A stretch of DNA of 12,697 bases from Clostridia bacterium (GTDB lineage: Bacteria > Bacillota > Clostridia > Oscillospirales > CAG-272): contig JAFQUL010000016.1 in assembly GCA_017408535.1 (NCBI GenBank), positions 1-12,697 on the forward strand, read 5' to 3'. This document shows, piece after piece, positions 1 through 6,632 of the stretch (positions are counted from its first letter, which is position 1; the number at the start of each line of letters is the position of its first letter). The notes beneath the pieces were generated by a model. The model saw only the letters and a program-made list of their open reading frames with translations, had not been told where the DNA came from and did no database searches. The translations under genes and the position numbers were made by a program.

Positions 1-33
1 AACGTAATCGTTTTTTCTCGGCAGTGTTTTCAG

Positions 34-1599
34 TTAATCTTTGACAATGCAAATAGCCGGCTTATCCTTATCGTCAACCGGTTTTAGCCACCCCATATCA
101 AACAATGTATCCACAAAATCTTCAATAAATCGGAATCTATATGCAATTGCGCCAACATATTCTGCGTTACTTCGTATATGTGTCGGAGCCATATCAGCGG
201 CTATATATGCGGCATTCTCTATTGTTTTTCTATTAAGCGAAATTACTGCTTCAGTACATTCACTGAGTATTTTCTGAAGCTCGACGTATTCATCTTTAGT
301 CCAGACAGCAAAGTTAGCTTTTCCGTTCTTAACATATCCAAGATCGATTAAGTTTTTCTTCATGTTATCCGGTAAGCAATCAAAACAACCGTCTGCAACT
401 TCTGATAGCGGGCATGCCCAGTTTGTAACCATTTGTGCATTTAAGGTTTGCTCAAAATTCATTGCAATAAAACCAGCATCCCCTTTCAGAGGATCAGCGG
501 TGTAAATCCCTCGAATTCCTCCTTTCCTTTTGTAGTCAGACGTTATATCTTCATAAGCCCAAACAAGCCCCTGACCTCCGCCGCCGTTTACAAGTGAATA
601 TGGACCGTCTTTCGGTAATTCTCCGTATTTTTCTTCGATATAGTCTCCGGTAATATTTAACGCAAAATTGAGACACAAAAGTATTTTTTGCCAACGCCGA
701 AGATTTTCATTTGCGAATCTGTTTCCGAACCGCTTATTAAATTCATCTGCAACAACGACAAATCTTTCTGCCGTCTCTTTCGTTACAGCCTCCATTTTTT
801 CATCAATTGTCTTTGAACATTCAATGGTAAACAACGGAATATTAGTCAGATATTTACCGTTTTTATACACGAGATACTGACGGTCACAAAGCAGCTTTAT
901 CTCATCCTCAAGATAAGGTACCGACACCCCAAGTTCGATACTGATTTCCTGAATGGTTACCGGACTGTAATATGCGGAAATCAAAATATTTCCTTTGATC
1001 TTTCTGTTTTGAAATTCACGATACTCTCTGTCTTCTCCGCCCTTAGATCCCCAAAAATCAATTTTCACATAGTTCGGGTGATAACTCTTTTCACCGTATA
1101 ATCTTTCCATGTTTATACCTTCTCTTATGATCTTTCTTGCACGGAATAAATAGTATTTCACCATTTCCGTGCTTATCTTCAGTCTGTTTGCTATTTCGGA
1201 ACAGGAGAGGTCTCCAATATAGTATAAAACAGTAATTTCACGATATTGTTTTGAAAGCAAAGACAACTCTCGTCGAAGAACATTAATTTCATCGTTTCTG
1301 ATCATTTCATCCAAAACAGATTCTGATTCATCGGCAATTTCTTCGTTAAGTTGTGAAATGTAATTTGCTTTTTTTGACTTTTTCCTGAGGTAATCCGCGT
1401 AGGTATTCTCGGCGATCCTCCACATAAAACCGTAAAAAGATTCTTCGGATTTTAGATTTTGCACGGATCGAATAATTTCATAAAGAATATCACTGGCTAA
1501 ATCTTCAGCTTCAATTACATTTCCAAGTCTTGTCAAAGCAAAGCCAAATACAGACTTCATATTCTCAGCTACAAGTTGTTCAATTTTTATAATATCCAT
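34..1599 (-). CDS. ECF-type sigma-70 factor with large C-terminal extension
   Basis: A 521-residue protein whose first ~165 residues look like an ECF sigma factor. Region 2 is at about residues 12-77 (EAEDLASDILYEI, then FMWRIAENTYADYLRKK) and region 4 at about 107-160 (LSKQYREITVLYYIGDLS, then an HTH around SEIANRLKISTEMVKYYLFRARK). Normal ECF factors are about 160-200 residues, so some 340 residues are extra. Residues 200-255 resemble a winged helix (VTIQEISIELGVSVPYLEDEIKLL). The rest (about 260-521) I do not recognise; it has a Gly-rich turn (VNGGGGQGLVWAYED) and a Cys cluster (C396, C405, C408). No membrane segment is visible, so any sensing is probably intracellular. The ATG at 1599 follows a strong AAGGAGGGG ribosome site. 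No anti-sigma gene is adjacent within the window. The gene is visibly AT-richer than its neighbours, which hints at transfer. The sigma call is firm; the role of the extension is unknown. Confidence 0.85.
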   Translation of the reverse strand: MDIIKIEQLVAENMKSVFGFALTRLGNVIEAEDLASDILYEIIRSVQNLKSEESFYGFMWRIAENTYADYLRKKSKKANYISQLNEEIADESESVLDEMIRNDEINVLRRELSLLSKQYREITVLYYIGDLSCSEIANRLKISTEMVKYYLFRARKIIREGINMERLYGEKSYHPNYVKIDFWGSKGGEDREYREFQNRKIKGNILISAYYSPVTIQEISIELGVSVPYLEDEIKLLCDRQYLVYKNGKYLTNIPLFTIECSKTIDEKMEAVTKETAERFVVVADEFNKRFGNRFANENLRRWQKILLCLNFALNITGDYIEEKYGELPKDGPYSLVNGGGGQGLVWAYEDITSDYKRKGGIRGIYTADPLKGDAGFIAMNFEQTLNAQMVTNWACPLSEVADGCFDCLPDNMKKNLIDLGYVKNGKANFAVWTKDEYVELQKILSECTEAVISLNRKTIENAAYIAADMAPTHIRSNAEYVGAIAYRFRFIEDFVDTLFDMGWLKPVDDKDKPAICIVKD

Positions 1600-1682
1600 T
1601 TGTCCCCTCCTTTTCCGTTTTTAGGCGCCTTCATATATATAGTCGCTTAAAAAATAAAACGGTTAATAGGATCTTGTGATTT

Positions 1683-1711
1683 TTTATACTTTTATTTTTC
1701 TTTTTGATCAA
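1683..1711 (-). promoter_or_regulatory. Sigma-A promoter of the ECF sigma gene
   Basis: On the minus strand, -35 TTGATC (1706-1711) and -10 TATAAA (1683-1688) are separated by exactly 17 bp in an AT-rich stretch. This would give a leader of about 75 nt before the ATG at 1599. No separate ECF-type promoter for autoregulation was convincing. Confidence 0.6.
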
Positions 1712-1730
1712 GAGTTGATTAGAAGCAGTC

Positions 1731-1765
1731 GGTAACTTCTTTCATTAAAAGGATTGAAGGTTACC
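1731..1765. repeat. Inverted repeat upstream of the sigma gene promoter
   Basis: GGTAACTTC (1731-1739) pairs with GAA-g-GTTACC (1756-1765) with one bulged G, around a 16-nt loop. It lies about 20 bp upstream of the -35 box at 1706-1711 and just downstream of the rnpB terminator on the minus strand. It could be a protein-binding site for the sigma gene or a structure in read-through rnpB transcript. No T-run follows it, so it is not a terminator. Confidence 0.35.
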
Positions 1766-1772
1766 TAAAAAT

Positions 1773-1799
1773 AAAAACACGGTCAAAAACCGTGTTTTT
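1773..1799 (-). terminator. Intrinsic terminator of rnpB
   Basis: A perfect 10-bp stem, AAAAACACGG (1773-1782) with CCGTGTTTTT (1790-1799), around a 7-nt loop. On the minus strand it is followed by ATTTTT. It begins 4 nt after the RNase P RNA P1 helix ends. Confidence 0.85.
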
Positions 1800-1802
1800 A
1801 AG

Positions 1803-2194
1803 CTGCTGCCGAAACTGTAAGCCGGGTTCTGTAAAAAGGTGTTACCCTTTCCCGCGACCATCTATCTTTGCCGTGAGTTACCCCACGGCTCCGGGGGAGA
1901 TCCCCGCGCCACCCGCAGGTATAGGCCGGGCAGACCGACCTGCATACGGTGTTGCTTCGGATAGGGTTTACAGGGCTCCCCGGTCACCCGGGGAGCCGGT
2001 GAGCTCTTACCTCGCCTTTCCACCCTTACCGTCTCGTAAGACGGCGGTATATCTCTGTTGCACTTTCCCGGGCGGCAACCCTTGGGGGAAGCCGTCGGCG
2101 GACGTTATCCGTTATCCTGCCCTGTGAAGCCCGGACTTTCCTCACAGTAAAACCTTTCGGCATGATACTGCGCGGCCGCGCGTTCCGTCAGCAG
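1803..2194 (-). ncRNA. rnpB: RNase P RNA, bacterial class A
   Basis: The catalytic RNA of RNase P, which trims the 5' leader of pre-tRNAs. On the minus strand the 5' part carries the near-universal GAGGAAAGUCCGGGC (2143-2129) followed by UUCACAGGGCAGGAUAACGG. The 3' part carries ACAGAACCCGGCUUAC, which forms the P4 pairing with the 5' element. A central GGUAAGGGUGGAAAGGCGAG (2032-2013) is also typical. The outer P1 helix can be formed by CUGCUG (2194-2189) and CAGCAG (1808-1803), which sets the ends at about 390 nt. The order and spacing of elements look like class A rather than the Bacillus class B form. Ends are accurate to a few bases. Confidence 0.95.
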
Positions 2195-2198
2195 GAAT

Positions 2199-2227
2199 AT
2201 TATATATTAAAATCCTTCGGTTGTCAA
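2199..2227 (-). promoter_or_regulatory. Perfect-consensus promoter of rnpB
   Basis: On the minus strand, -35 TTGACA (2222-2227) and -10 TATAAT (2199-2204) are both exact consensus with a 17-bp spacer. The predicted start, about 7 nt downstream, falls at 2192-2194, where the RNase P P1 helix begins. The -35 box lies only 12 bp after the stop codon of the GH65 gene. Confidence 0.92.
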
Positions 2228-2239
2228 GAAAAGGCTGTA

Positions 2240-4255
2240 TCAGAGCTCGGTGAGCGTTGCACGCTTTGCACCGTTCTCTGCTTCAAGACGGTATTCCCTG
2301 CCCCGGATATATATCCTGCCTACCGTGATCTTTCTCCATCCTGCGGGAAGGGCTATATTCTCACCGAACCACTCGTCGGTAGAGGAGTCTATCCCACCCT
2401 TCCAGGGGCACATTTTGGTCAGCCCCATAATAAGTCCGGAGAGGAAAGAGCCGCGTCCGGTGATAAAGCTGGTATGCAGTGCACCTCTCGGAGCTATGCG
2501 ATCCTGCGGATCGTCAATAGCACTCTCGGTACAGGCGTAAAAGGGCTGGCAGAAGAAGTTAAGACAGCCTGCCTCATAGGTCTTAAGCGAGAATTCACGG
2601 TCACCTGCCCAGGCCGGAAAAACGCCGAGATAACCGGACTGCATCGGATATCTGCAGTCAGAGATGATATCCGTTTCGTATACCATACTCTTGACGGTAT
2701 TCTCGTCAGACTCTTTTCCGTTTGAATAGCCGTAAGGGAAATATGACATAAGTGGGGTACAGTTATTTCCTCTCTTCGCCCCGTCATACTGTCTGGCAAC
2801 ACCGTCGTCGAAGAAATTAACGCACATATTGTCAGCTATCTCAAGCCACTTTTTCTGCTCTCCGTAGCCCAGCTTCACCGAATATTCAGCACCTGAGCGC
2901 AATACCTTTGCTGCCATGGTGTTGGAATAAAAATCGTTATTTACGTCGTCATTGCCCTCGTCGATTCCGGTAATATGGAGTATCTCATATCCCCGCTCCG
3001 TTTTCTCAACACGGCTTTCTATCCACCGGCACACACCGCATATTATCGGAAATGCCACGTCCTTTAAGAATATTGTGTCTCCATGTACTCTTGCATAACC
3101 GTCAAAGGCCAGAGCAACGTCAAAGTTGATATGCTGTTCTCCCGCGGAAGTCGCCCAGGGGGGAGTTACCTCACAGCCGGTAGTACCGCTCTGCCAGGGA
3201 AACTGTATTCCCATATATCCGTTGAGACGCGCGTTGTTCTCTGCAGCATCCTTGCGGTCAAAGCGGTATTTCAGCATAGATCTTGCGATATTGGGTGCAC
3301 AGAACAGCGGTGCCATAAACATAAAGCTCTCGGTATCCCAGAAGCTGTGTCCGTCATATCCGTCATCGCTGAGACCGAAGGGGGGAACGGAGATGGGTGA
3401 GAACTCAGATGCAGAGGACATCAGATAGAAATAAGACGCATCTGCGGCATCCTGCCATTTCTCATCGTCGCAGTCAATGACCACACGGCTCTCCCAAAGC
3501 TTTGCCCACGCCTGTCTGTTTTTTTCGACGAGAGTATCAATGCCGGTCCAGGCGGCAAGGGTAAGAAGTCGCTGTGCCTGGCTGTATGACTCTGAGTGCA
3601 TAACACCGGGAACGTATGAGGTCACTATATGTACCGGTTCACCGGAGCAGTCAACGGCCACAGAACTCATCATATCCCCGAGATAGTGCTTATCTGAGTA
3701 ACCGCCGAAAAAGCGGTATGCTATACCCGCACCGGTAGTACCGTCAGCAGATATTGCGTGACACTTGCCGTCAAAATAGCTGACCACGTCAGGGTTGGGA
3801 TAGGGAGCCTCGCACTTAAGCTCAGATACCGTCTCTCCGTCCTTGTTGACCTCGTAATTGAGGGTCAGCTTCAGCGGCTCGGCGATGTCTCCCACCGCCT
3901 TTACAGTTCCGATAAACAGAGTGGGGGAGGTGCGGCTGCAGAGCTGTCTGTATGTGACCGATACCGGTACGCCTTCACAGTCAAGCACCGCCTCCGTGGT
4001 GAATTCACCGCAGGAAAAATCGTATGACTGAGACTTTATACGGGGGTCCAGCCTGTTATTTTTATAAGAAAAGGTAATACAGGGTGCGGGAACATAGGCA
4101 AGACCCTGCACGGTGTATCTGAAGGTGGTAAAACCTGCCAGAATACCGGTGATATCGGTAAATGCATTTTTGCCAACACGGAATCCCACAAATCCGTTTG
4201 ACAGATATGCTTTGGGAGCGTGCTTGCTCCACTCTGTTATGGTATATTTCTTCAT
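2240..4255 (-). CDS. GH65-family glycoside hydrolase or phosphorylase
   Basis: A 671-residue protein with the (alpha/alpha)6-barrel signatures of GH65, the family of maltose/kojibiose phosphorylases, acid trehalases and glucosylgalactosyl-hydroxylysine glucosidase. The visible motifs are GYDGHSFWDTESFMFM (about 299-314), HINFDVALAFDGY (375-387) and GIDEGNDDVNND (430-441), the equivalent of the usual GPDE-NN motif; E433 is the expected catalytic acid. Residues 1-250 fit the N-terminal beta-sandwich domain. Near the C-terminus YACTESA (573-579) precedes FITGRGSFL (597-605). In the hydrolases I recall a WTE-like Glu here acting as base and absent from phosphorylases, so E577 tilts the call to a hydrolase. 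It is slightly shorter than the usual ~750 residues. There is no signal peptide, so it is cytoplasmic and needs imported substrate. The ATG at 4255 follows GGAGG with 5-nt spacing. No transporter or sugar regulator adjoins it, so the substrate is unknown. Confidence 0.82.
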   Translation of the reverse strand: MKKYTITEWSKHAPKAYLSNGFVGFRVGKNAFTDITGILAGFTTFRYTVQGLAYVPAPCITFSYKNNRLDPRIKSQSYDFSCGEFTTEAVLDCEGVPVSVTYRQLCSRTSPTLFIGTVKAVGDIAEPLKLTLNYEVNKDGETVSELKCEAPYPNPDVVSYFDGKCHAISADGTTGAGIAYRFFGGYSDKHYLGDMMSSVAVDCSGEPVHIVTSYVPGVMHSESYSQAQRLLTLAAWTGIDTLVEKNRQAWAKLWESRVVIDCDDEKWQDAADASYFYLMSSASEFSPISVPPFGLSDDGYDGHSFWDTESFMFMAPLFCAPNIARSMLKYRFDRKDAAENNARLNGYMGIQFPWQSGTTGCEVTPPWATSAGEQHINFDVALAFDGYARVHGDTIFLKDVAFPIICGVCRWIESRVEKTERGYEILHITGIDEGNDDVNNDFYSNTMAAKVLRSGAEYSVKLGYGEQKKWLEIADNMCVNFFDDGVARQYDGAKRGNNCTPLMSYFPYGYSNGKESDENTVKSMVYETDIISDCRYPMQSGYLGVFPAWAGDREFSLKTYEAGCLNFFCQPFYACTESAIDDPQDRIAPRGALHTSFITGRGSFLSGLIMGLTKMCPWKGGIDSSTDEWFGENIALPAGWRKITVGRIYIRGREYRLEAENGAKRATLTEL

Positions 4256-4352
4256 TTTCGCCTCCGAATGTATTTATATTGTCACTTGGATGTACCGTAT
4301 AAAATAAATGTGCAGTTTTTCTCTTACAGAAAACTCAGCCAAAAAAGAAAAT

Positions 4353-4397
4353 AATCCCCGCTTACTATGCCACATTATAGCACAGTAAACGGGGATT
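4353..4397 (-). terminator. 3' terminator of thiT
   Basis: Long hairpin: AATCCCCG (4353-4360) with CGGGGATT (4390-4397), continued inward by TTACT/AGTAA and TGC/GCA across single mismatches, around a 9-nt loop. On the minus strand it is followed by ATTTTCTTTTTT, as expected for a terminator about 60 nt after the thiT stop. Only a short T-run follows on the plus strand. Confidence 0.75.
4374..4382 (-). promoter_or_regulatory. Possible extended -10 promoter for the GH65 gene
   Basis: The minus strand reads TGCTATAAT (4382-4374), an exact extended -10 element, inside the loop of the thiT terminator. The -35 region (about 4397-4402) is poor, so the TG extension would have to compensate. Transcription would start near 4367 and give a leader of about 110 nt before the ATG at 4255. 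No better promoter was seen in 4256-4352. Confidence 0.45.
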
Positions 4398-4458
4398 TAA
4401 TATAAACTTTTTGTTAAAAATAAAGCGGAAAGTTTTTTTGCATCTGTCCCTGACGGTA

Positions 4459-5079
4459 CTATCTCCGTCTCCTGTCAACGATATCAAGAAGCTTTCTGAG
4501 CACCGGAGTTGCAAGGAGGGTCAGCACTACCTCAGGTCCGGTGAAGGTGAGATTGTAGATGACCGAGTAGAGCCAGGGGCCGTACTGATTGACGATATGT
4601 GTAGGATCGTCGGGGTACCAGAGCTTGGTAAGACTGTACCAGATCACCGCTCCGCTGACGACGTGGCAGACAAACCGCAGACCGGTCGCCACCAGAGTAC
4701 CGATAGTAGTGTTAAGAACAAAATTCAGATTATCATTTTTGACGATACGCATATTCTTAAATAATCCCGCCGTACCGATAAGGGTAAATGCCACAATGTA
4801 GTCGAGGAAAATACAGGCGATTATTCCCTCGGGGGTGGGAATATATGCCAGATTCTTAAGACCCAAGATGAGGTTTATCACCGAGTAAACAAAGGATGCG
4901 GCGAATCCCCACTTTGTCCCGTGGCGGAAGGCGATAAGCAGCATCGGGACAAGAGAGAACAAGGTAACCGAACCGCCGTAGGGTGCCTCGTAGACCACCA
5001 TCATACCGAGAACGGTTGAAAGAGCCACCATCATTGCGCACTCAATAAGAATACGTGTTTTTGAATTTTTCGTCTTCAT
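4459..5079 (-). CDS. thiT: Thiamine transporter ThiT (ECF-type S component)
   Basis: A 206-residue, six-helix membrane protein that binds thiamine and docks with the shared ECF module (EcfA, EcfA', EcfT) to import it. The family signature is APYGGSVTLFSLVPMLLIAF (about 32-51) followed by RHGTKWG. Further conserved features are GLKNLAYIPTPEG (73-85), FLDYIVAF (91-98), RFVCHVVSG (135-143) and YNLTFTGPEV (175-184), which correspond to the ligand-binding part of known ThiT proteins. The protein starts with a Lys-rich cytosolic end and finishes with a basic RRRR tail. The ATG at 5079 follows AAAGG with 7-nt spacing. The upstream TPP riboswitch independently supports a thiamine role. The ECF energising genes are not in the window, as is usual for group II S components. 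Length is normal for the family. Confidence 0.95.
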   Translation of the reverse strand: MKTKNSKTRILIECAMMVALSTVLGMMVVYEAPYGGSVTLFSLVPMLLIAFRHGTKWGFAASFVYSVINLILGLKNLAYIPTPEGIIACIFLDYIVAFTLIGTAGLFKNMRIVKNDNLNFVLNTTIGTLVATGLRFVCHVVSGAVIWYSLTKLWYPDDPTHIVNQYGPWLYSVIYNLTFTGPEVVLTLLATPVLRKLLDIVDRRRR

Positions 5080-5093
5080 AACAGTACCTTTCG

Positions 5094-5124
5094 AAAAAAA
5101 TATCGCACGGGAAATCCCGTGCGA
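5094..5124 (-). terminator. Riboswitch-controlled terminator in the thiT leader
   Basis: A perfect 10-bp stem, TCGCACGGGA (5103-5112) with TCCCGTGCGA (5115-5124), effectively 8 bp plus a tetraloop. On the minus strand it is followed by ATA and seven T (5100-5094). It sits between the TPP aptamer and the thiT ribosome site, so TPP binding should stop transcription before the gene. Confidence 0.9.
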
Positions 5125-5149
5125 CAGTTATATCCCCGAAAAGCTCTGG

Positions 5150-5235
5150 GGCACTCTCCCTACGCCGGTATTATCCGTATCAGGTCAAAGGGTTCGGATC
5201 CCGTCCGTCTCAGCCGCCGCGTGCAGCACCCCTGA
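5150..5235 (-). promoter_or_regulatory. TPP riboswitch (THI element) controlling thiT
   Basis: On the minus strand the aptamer elements occur in order: CAGGGGUGC (about 5234-5226), GGCUGAGA (about 5217-5210), then ACCCUUUGACCUGAUACGG, GAUAAUACC and GGCGUAGGGA (ending near 5157). These match the conserved core of the TPP class, with one A missing from the usual UUUGAACCUG. A small hairpin (CCCC/GGGG, about 5153-5136) separates it from the leader terminator. The expected behaviour is an OFF switch: TPP bound, terminator forms, thiT off. Confidence 0.95.
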
Positions 5236-5266
5236 ATAAATATTAAGTTTTCCGTGCGACACCCGG

Positions 5267-5295
5267 ATTATAGCACTGTTTTACAAAATTGTCAA
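5267..5295 (-). promoter_or_regulatory. Consensus promoter of the thiT transcript
   Basis: On the minus strand, -35 TTGACA (5290-5295), 17 bp, -10 TATAAT (5267-5272), with the TG extension (TGCTATAAT). Transcription should begin near 5260, so the RNA starts with about GUCGCACGG. The -35 lies 8 bp from the -35 of the divergent Mrp promoter. Confidence 0.9.
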
Positions 5296-5303
5296 TAATA
5301 TAC

Positions 5304-5332
5304 TTGCATAAATTTTTCTGCGGTGCTATAAT
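5304..5332 (+). promoter_or_regulatory. Promoter of the Mrp gene
   Basis: -35 TTGCAT (5304-5309), 17 bp, -10 TATAAT (5327-5332), with a TGC immediately before the -10 (extended -10). Predicted start near 5339. The ribosome site GGAGGT (5354-5359) is 6 nt before the ATG at 5366. Confidence 0.8.
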
Positions 5333-5365
5333 AAGACCATAGTTAATATTTTCGGAGGTCGAAAA

Positions 5366-6214
5366 ATGGCAGATAATCAAAACCAAGAAACCTGCACTCA
5401 TGACTGCTCCACCTGTTCTGCAAACTGTTCCTCAAGACAGCCGGAGTCACTCATTGAGCCGCAGAATGAAATGTCTGATATAAAACGTGTTATCGGTATA
5501 GTATCCGGCAAGGGCGGCGTCGGTAAGTCCCTTGTTTCCACTATGCTTTCCGTTCTCATGCGCCGCCGCGGTTACAACACCGCAGTGCTTGACGCAGATA
5601 TCACCGGTCCCTCTGTTCCCAAGGCTCTGGGCGTGTCCGGTGAGGTTACCGGTCACGAGAAGGCGATCTTCCCCCTTAAGAGCAAGACCGGAATTGAAGT
5701 AATGTCGGTAAACCTTCTCCTTCAGTCTGAGGAGAGTCCCGTTGTTTGGCGCGGTCCCGTTATCGCAGGAACTGTTAAGCAGTTCTGGACCGACGTTATC
5801 TGGGGCGACGTTGACTATATGTTCATCGATATGCCTCCCGGAACCGGTGACGTTCCCCTTACCGTATTCCAGTCTATTCCCCTTGACGGTATTATCATAG
5901 TTACCAGCCCTCAGGATCTGGTATCCATGATCGTCAAGAAGGCTGTAAATATGGCTAAGCTTATGAACATTCCCGTTCTTGGCTTCGTTGAGAATATGAG
6001 TTACGCTGTCTGCCCCGACTGCGGCAAGAAGCTGAATATCTTCGGCGAGAGCAAGCTTGACGCTATTGCCGAGGAGCTGGGCTACGATATTCTCGGCCGC
6101 ATTCCCCTTGACAGCCGTCTTGCCGCCCTCTCCGACAAGGGTATAATCGAGCTCTTTGAGAACGATTACCTTGACAGCGCCGCAGACGCTCTCGAAAAGA
6201 AATTTGCAAAGTAA
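5366..6214 (+). CDS. Mrp/Nbp35-family Fe-S cluster carrier ATPase
   Basis: A 282-residue P-loop protein of the Mrp/NBP35 (ApbC) family, cytosolic dimers that bind and hand over Fe-S clusters in an ATP-dependent way. It has a deviant Walker A, GKGGVGKS (48-55), switch I DADITGPSVP (76-85), Walker B/switch II DMPPGTGD (155-162), and the bridging cluster motif CPDC (216-219). The N-terminus adds C10, C14, C17 and C21 in a CX3CX2CX3C pattern, recalling the N-terminal cluster site of eukaryotic Nbp35 and of Mrp proteins from anaerobes. Codons are biased in the same way as the hydrogenase genes, suggesting good expression. It is a single-gene unit with its own promoter and terminator. A plausible job is supplying clusters to Fe-S enzymes such as the hydrogenase subunits at the right end, but that link is inference. 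Confidence 0.93.
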   Translation: MADNQNQETCTHDCSTCSANCSSRQPESLIEPQNEMSDIKRVIGIVSGKGGVGKSLVSTMLSVLMRRRGYNTAVLDADITGPSVPKALGVSGEVTGHEKAIFPLKSKTGIEVMSVNLLLQSEESPVVWRGPVIAGTVKQFWTDVIWGDVDYMFIDMPPGTGDVPLTVFQSIPLDGIIIVTSPQDLVSMIVKKAVNMAKLMNIPVLGFVENMSYAVCPDCGKKLNIFGESKLDAIAEELGYDILGRIPLDSRLAALSDKGIIELFENDYLDSAADALEKKFAK

Positions 6215-6221
6215 AGTCAAT

Positions 6222-6254
6222 AAAAAAGATCCCGATCGATTCGGGATCTTTTTT
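6222..6254. terminator. Bidirectional terminator after the Mrp gene
   Basis: A perfect 14-bp inverted repeat, AAAAAAGATCCCGA (6222-6235) and TCGGGATCTTTTTT (6241-6254), with a 5-nt loop. A T-run follows the GC-containing stem on both strands, so it can end the Mrp transcript and also the leftward transcript coming through copZ and the transposase remnant. Confidence 0.9.
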
Positions 6255-6285
6255 ATTTCATCATTTCTCTGAGACGAAAAAAATA

Positions 6286-6595
6286 TTATTCTTCGGTATA
6301 CAGTTTATCAAATCTCCACCGCATAGGGTTTTCGTGGATATATTTATAGCTCTCCTCATAATCCTTACGGTTACGGATTATATGATCATAAAAAGATCTC
6401 TGAAAAACCTTTTCTCCTGTTGTTCCCCGTAGTTTATTGATCTCCTTTGTTGCATGATATTTCATCCAACCCATTACCGTAGAGGAGGATCTTTTTTCTG
6501 TTTTGGGTACACACCGTCAAAAAATATGCACCGTTTTCGCTGTAATCAAAGCCTTTTAATCTTGAGGCTTTCCTCTTCGGTAAATCCTTCCCCAT
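6286..6595 (-). pseudogene. Decayed REP-associated tyrosine (RAYT, Y1) transposase
   Basis: Two pieces of one RAYT-type Y1 transposase lie in adjacent frames. The N-terminal piece starts with ATG at 6595 and reads RLKGFDYSENGAYFLTVCTQ (residues 12-31), then NRKKIL, the classic RAYT opening. Its frame closes at 6434-6436. The C-terminal piece (in frame to the TAA at 6286-6288; internal ATG at 6474) reads VFQRSFYDHIIRNRKDY, then YKYIHENPMRW, the classic RAYT ending; the FYDH tyrosine is the likely nucleophile. The middle of the protein, including the HUH metal-binding motif expected between the pieces, is gone, roughly 80 residues out of a usual ~180. It cannot be active. No REP-like palindromes were recognised next to it. 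It sits just downstream of copZ and has no terminator of its own. Confidence 0.85.
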
Positions 6596-6632
6596 GTATG
6601 TTACCCGTTTTCATCACAGATTACGGTTATTA

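Noticed and set aside
1..33. Possible terminator of the sigma gene (AACG-TAAT-CGTT at 4-nt arms near the edge)
   Set aside because: Cut off by the window edge; only a short stem can be seen, so it cannot be supported.
1792..2725. Plus-strand open frames of 111 and 187 codons over the RNase P RNA and the end of the GH65 gene
   Set aside because: The first is the complement of rnpB, a structured RNA; the second runs through the rnpB promoter into antisense GH65.
4412..4427. TTGTTAAAAATAAAGC as a second Rex site
   Set aside because: Only one half-site matches; the right half lacks TTAACAA.
5447..6220. A 257-codon open frame on the minus strand opposite the Mrp gene
   Set aside because: It is antisense to a clear Mrp/Nbp35 gene, shows no recognisable motif, and results from the biased codon use of the real gene.
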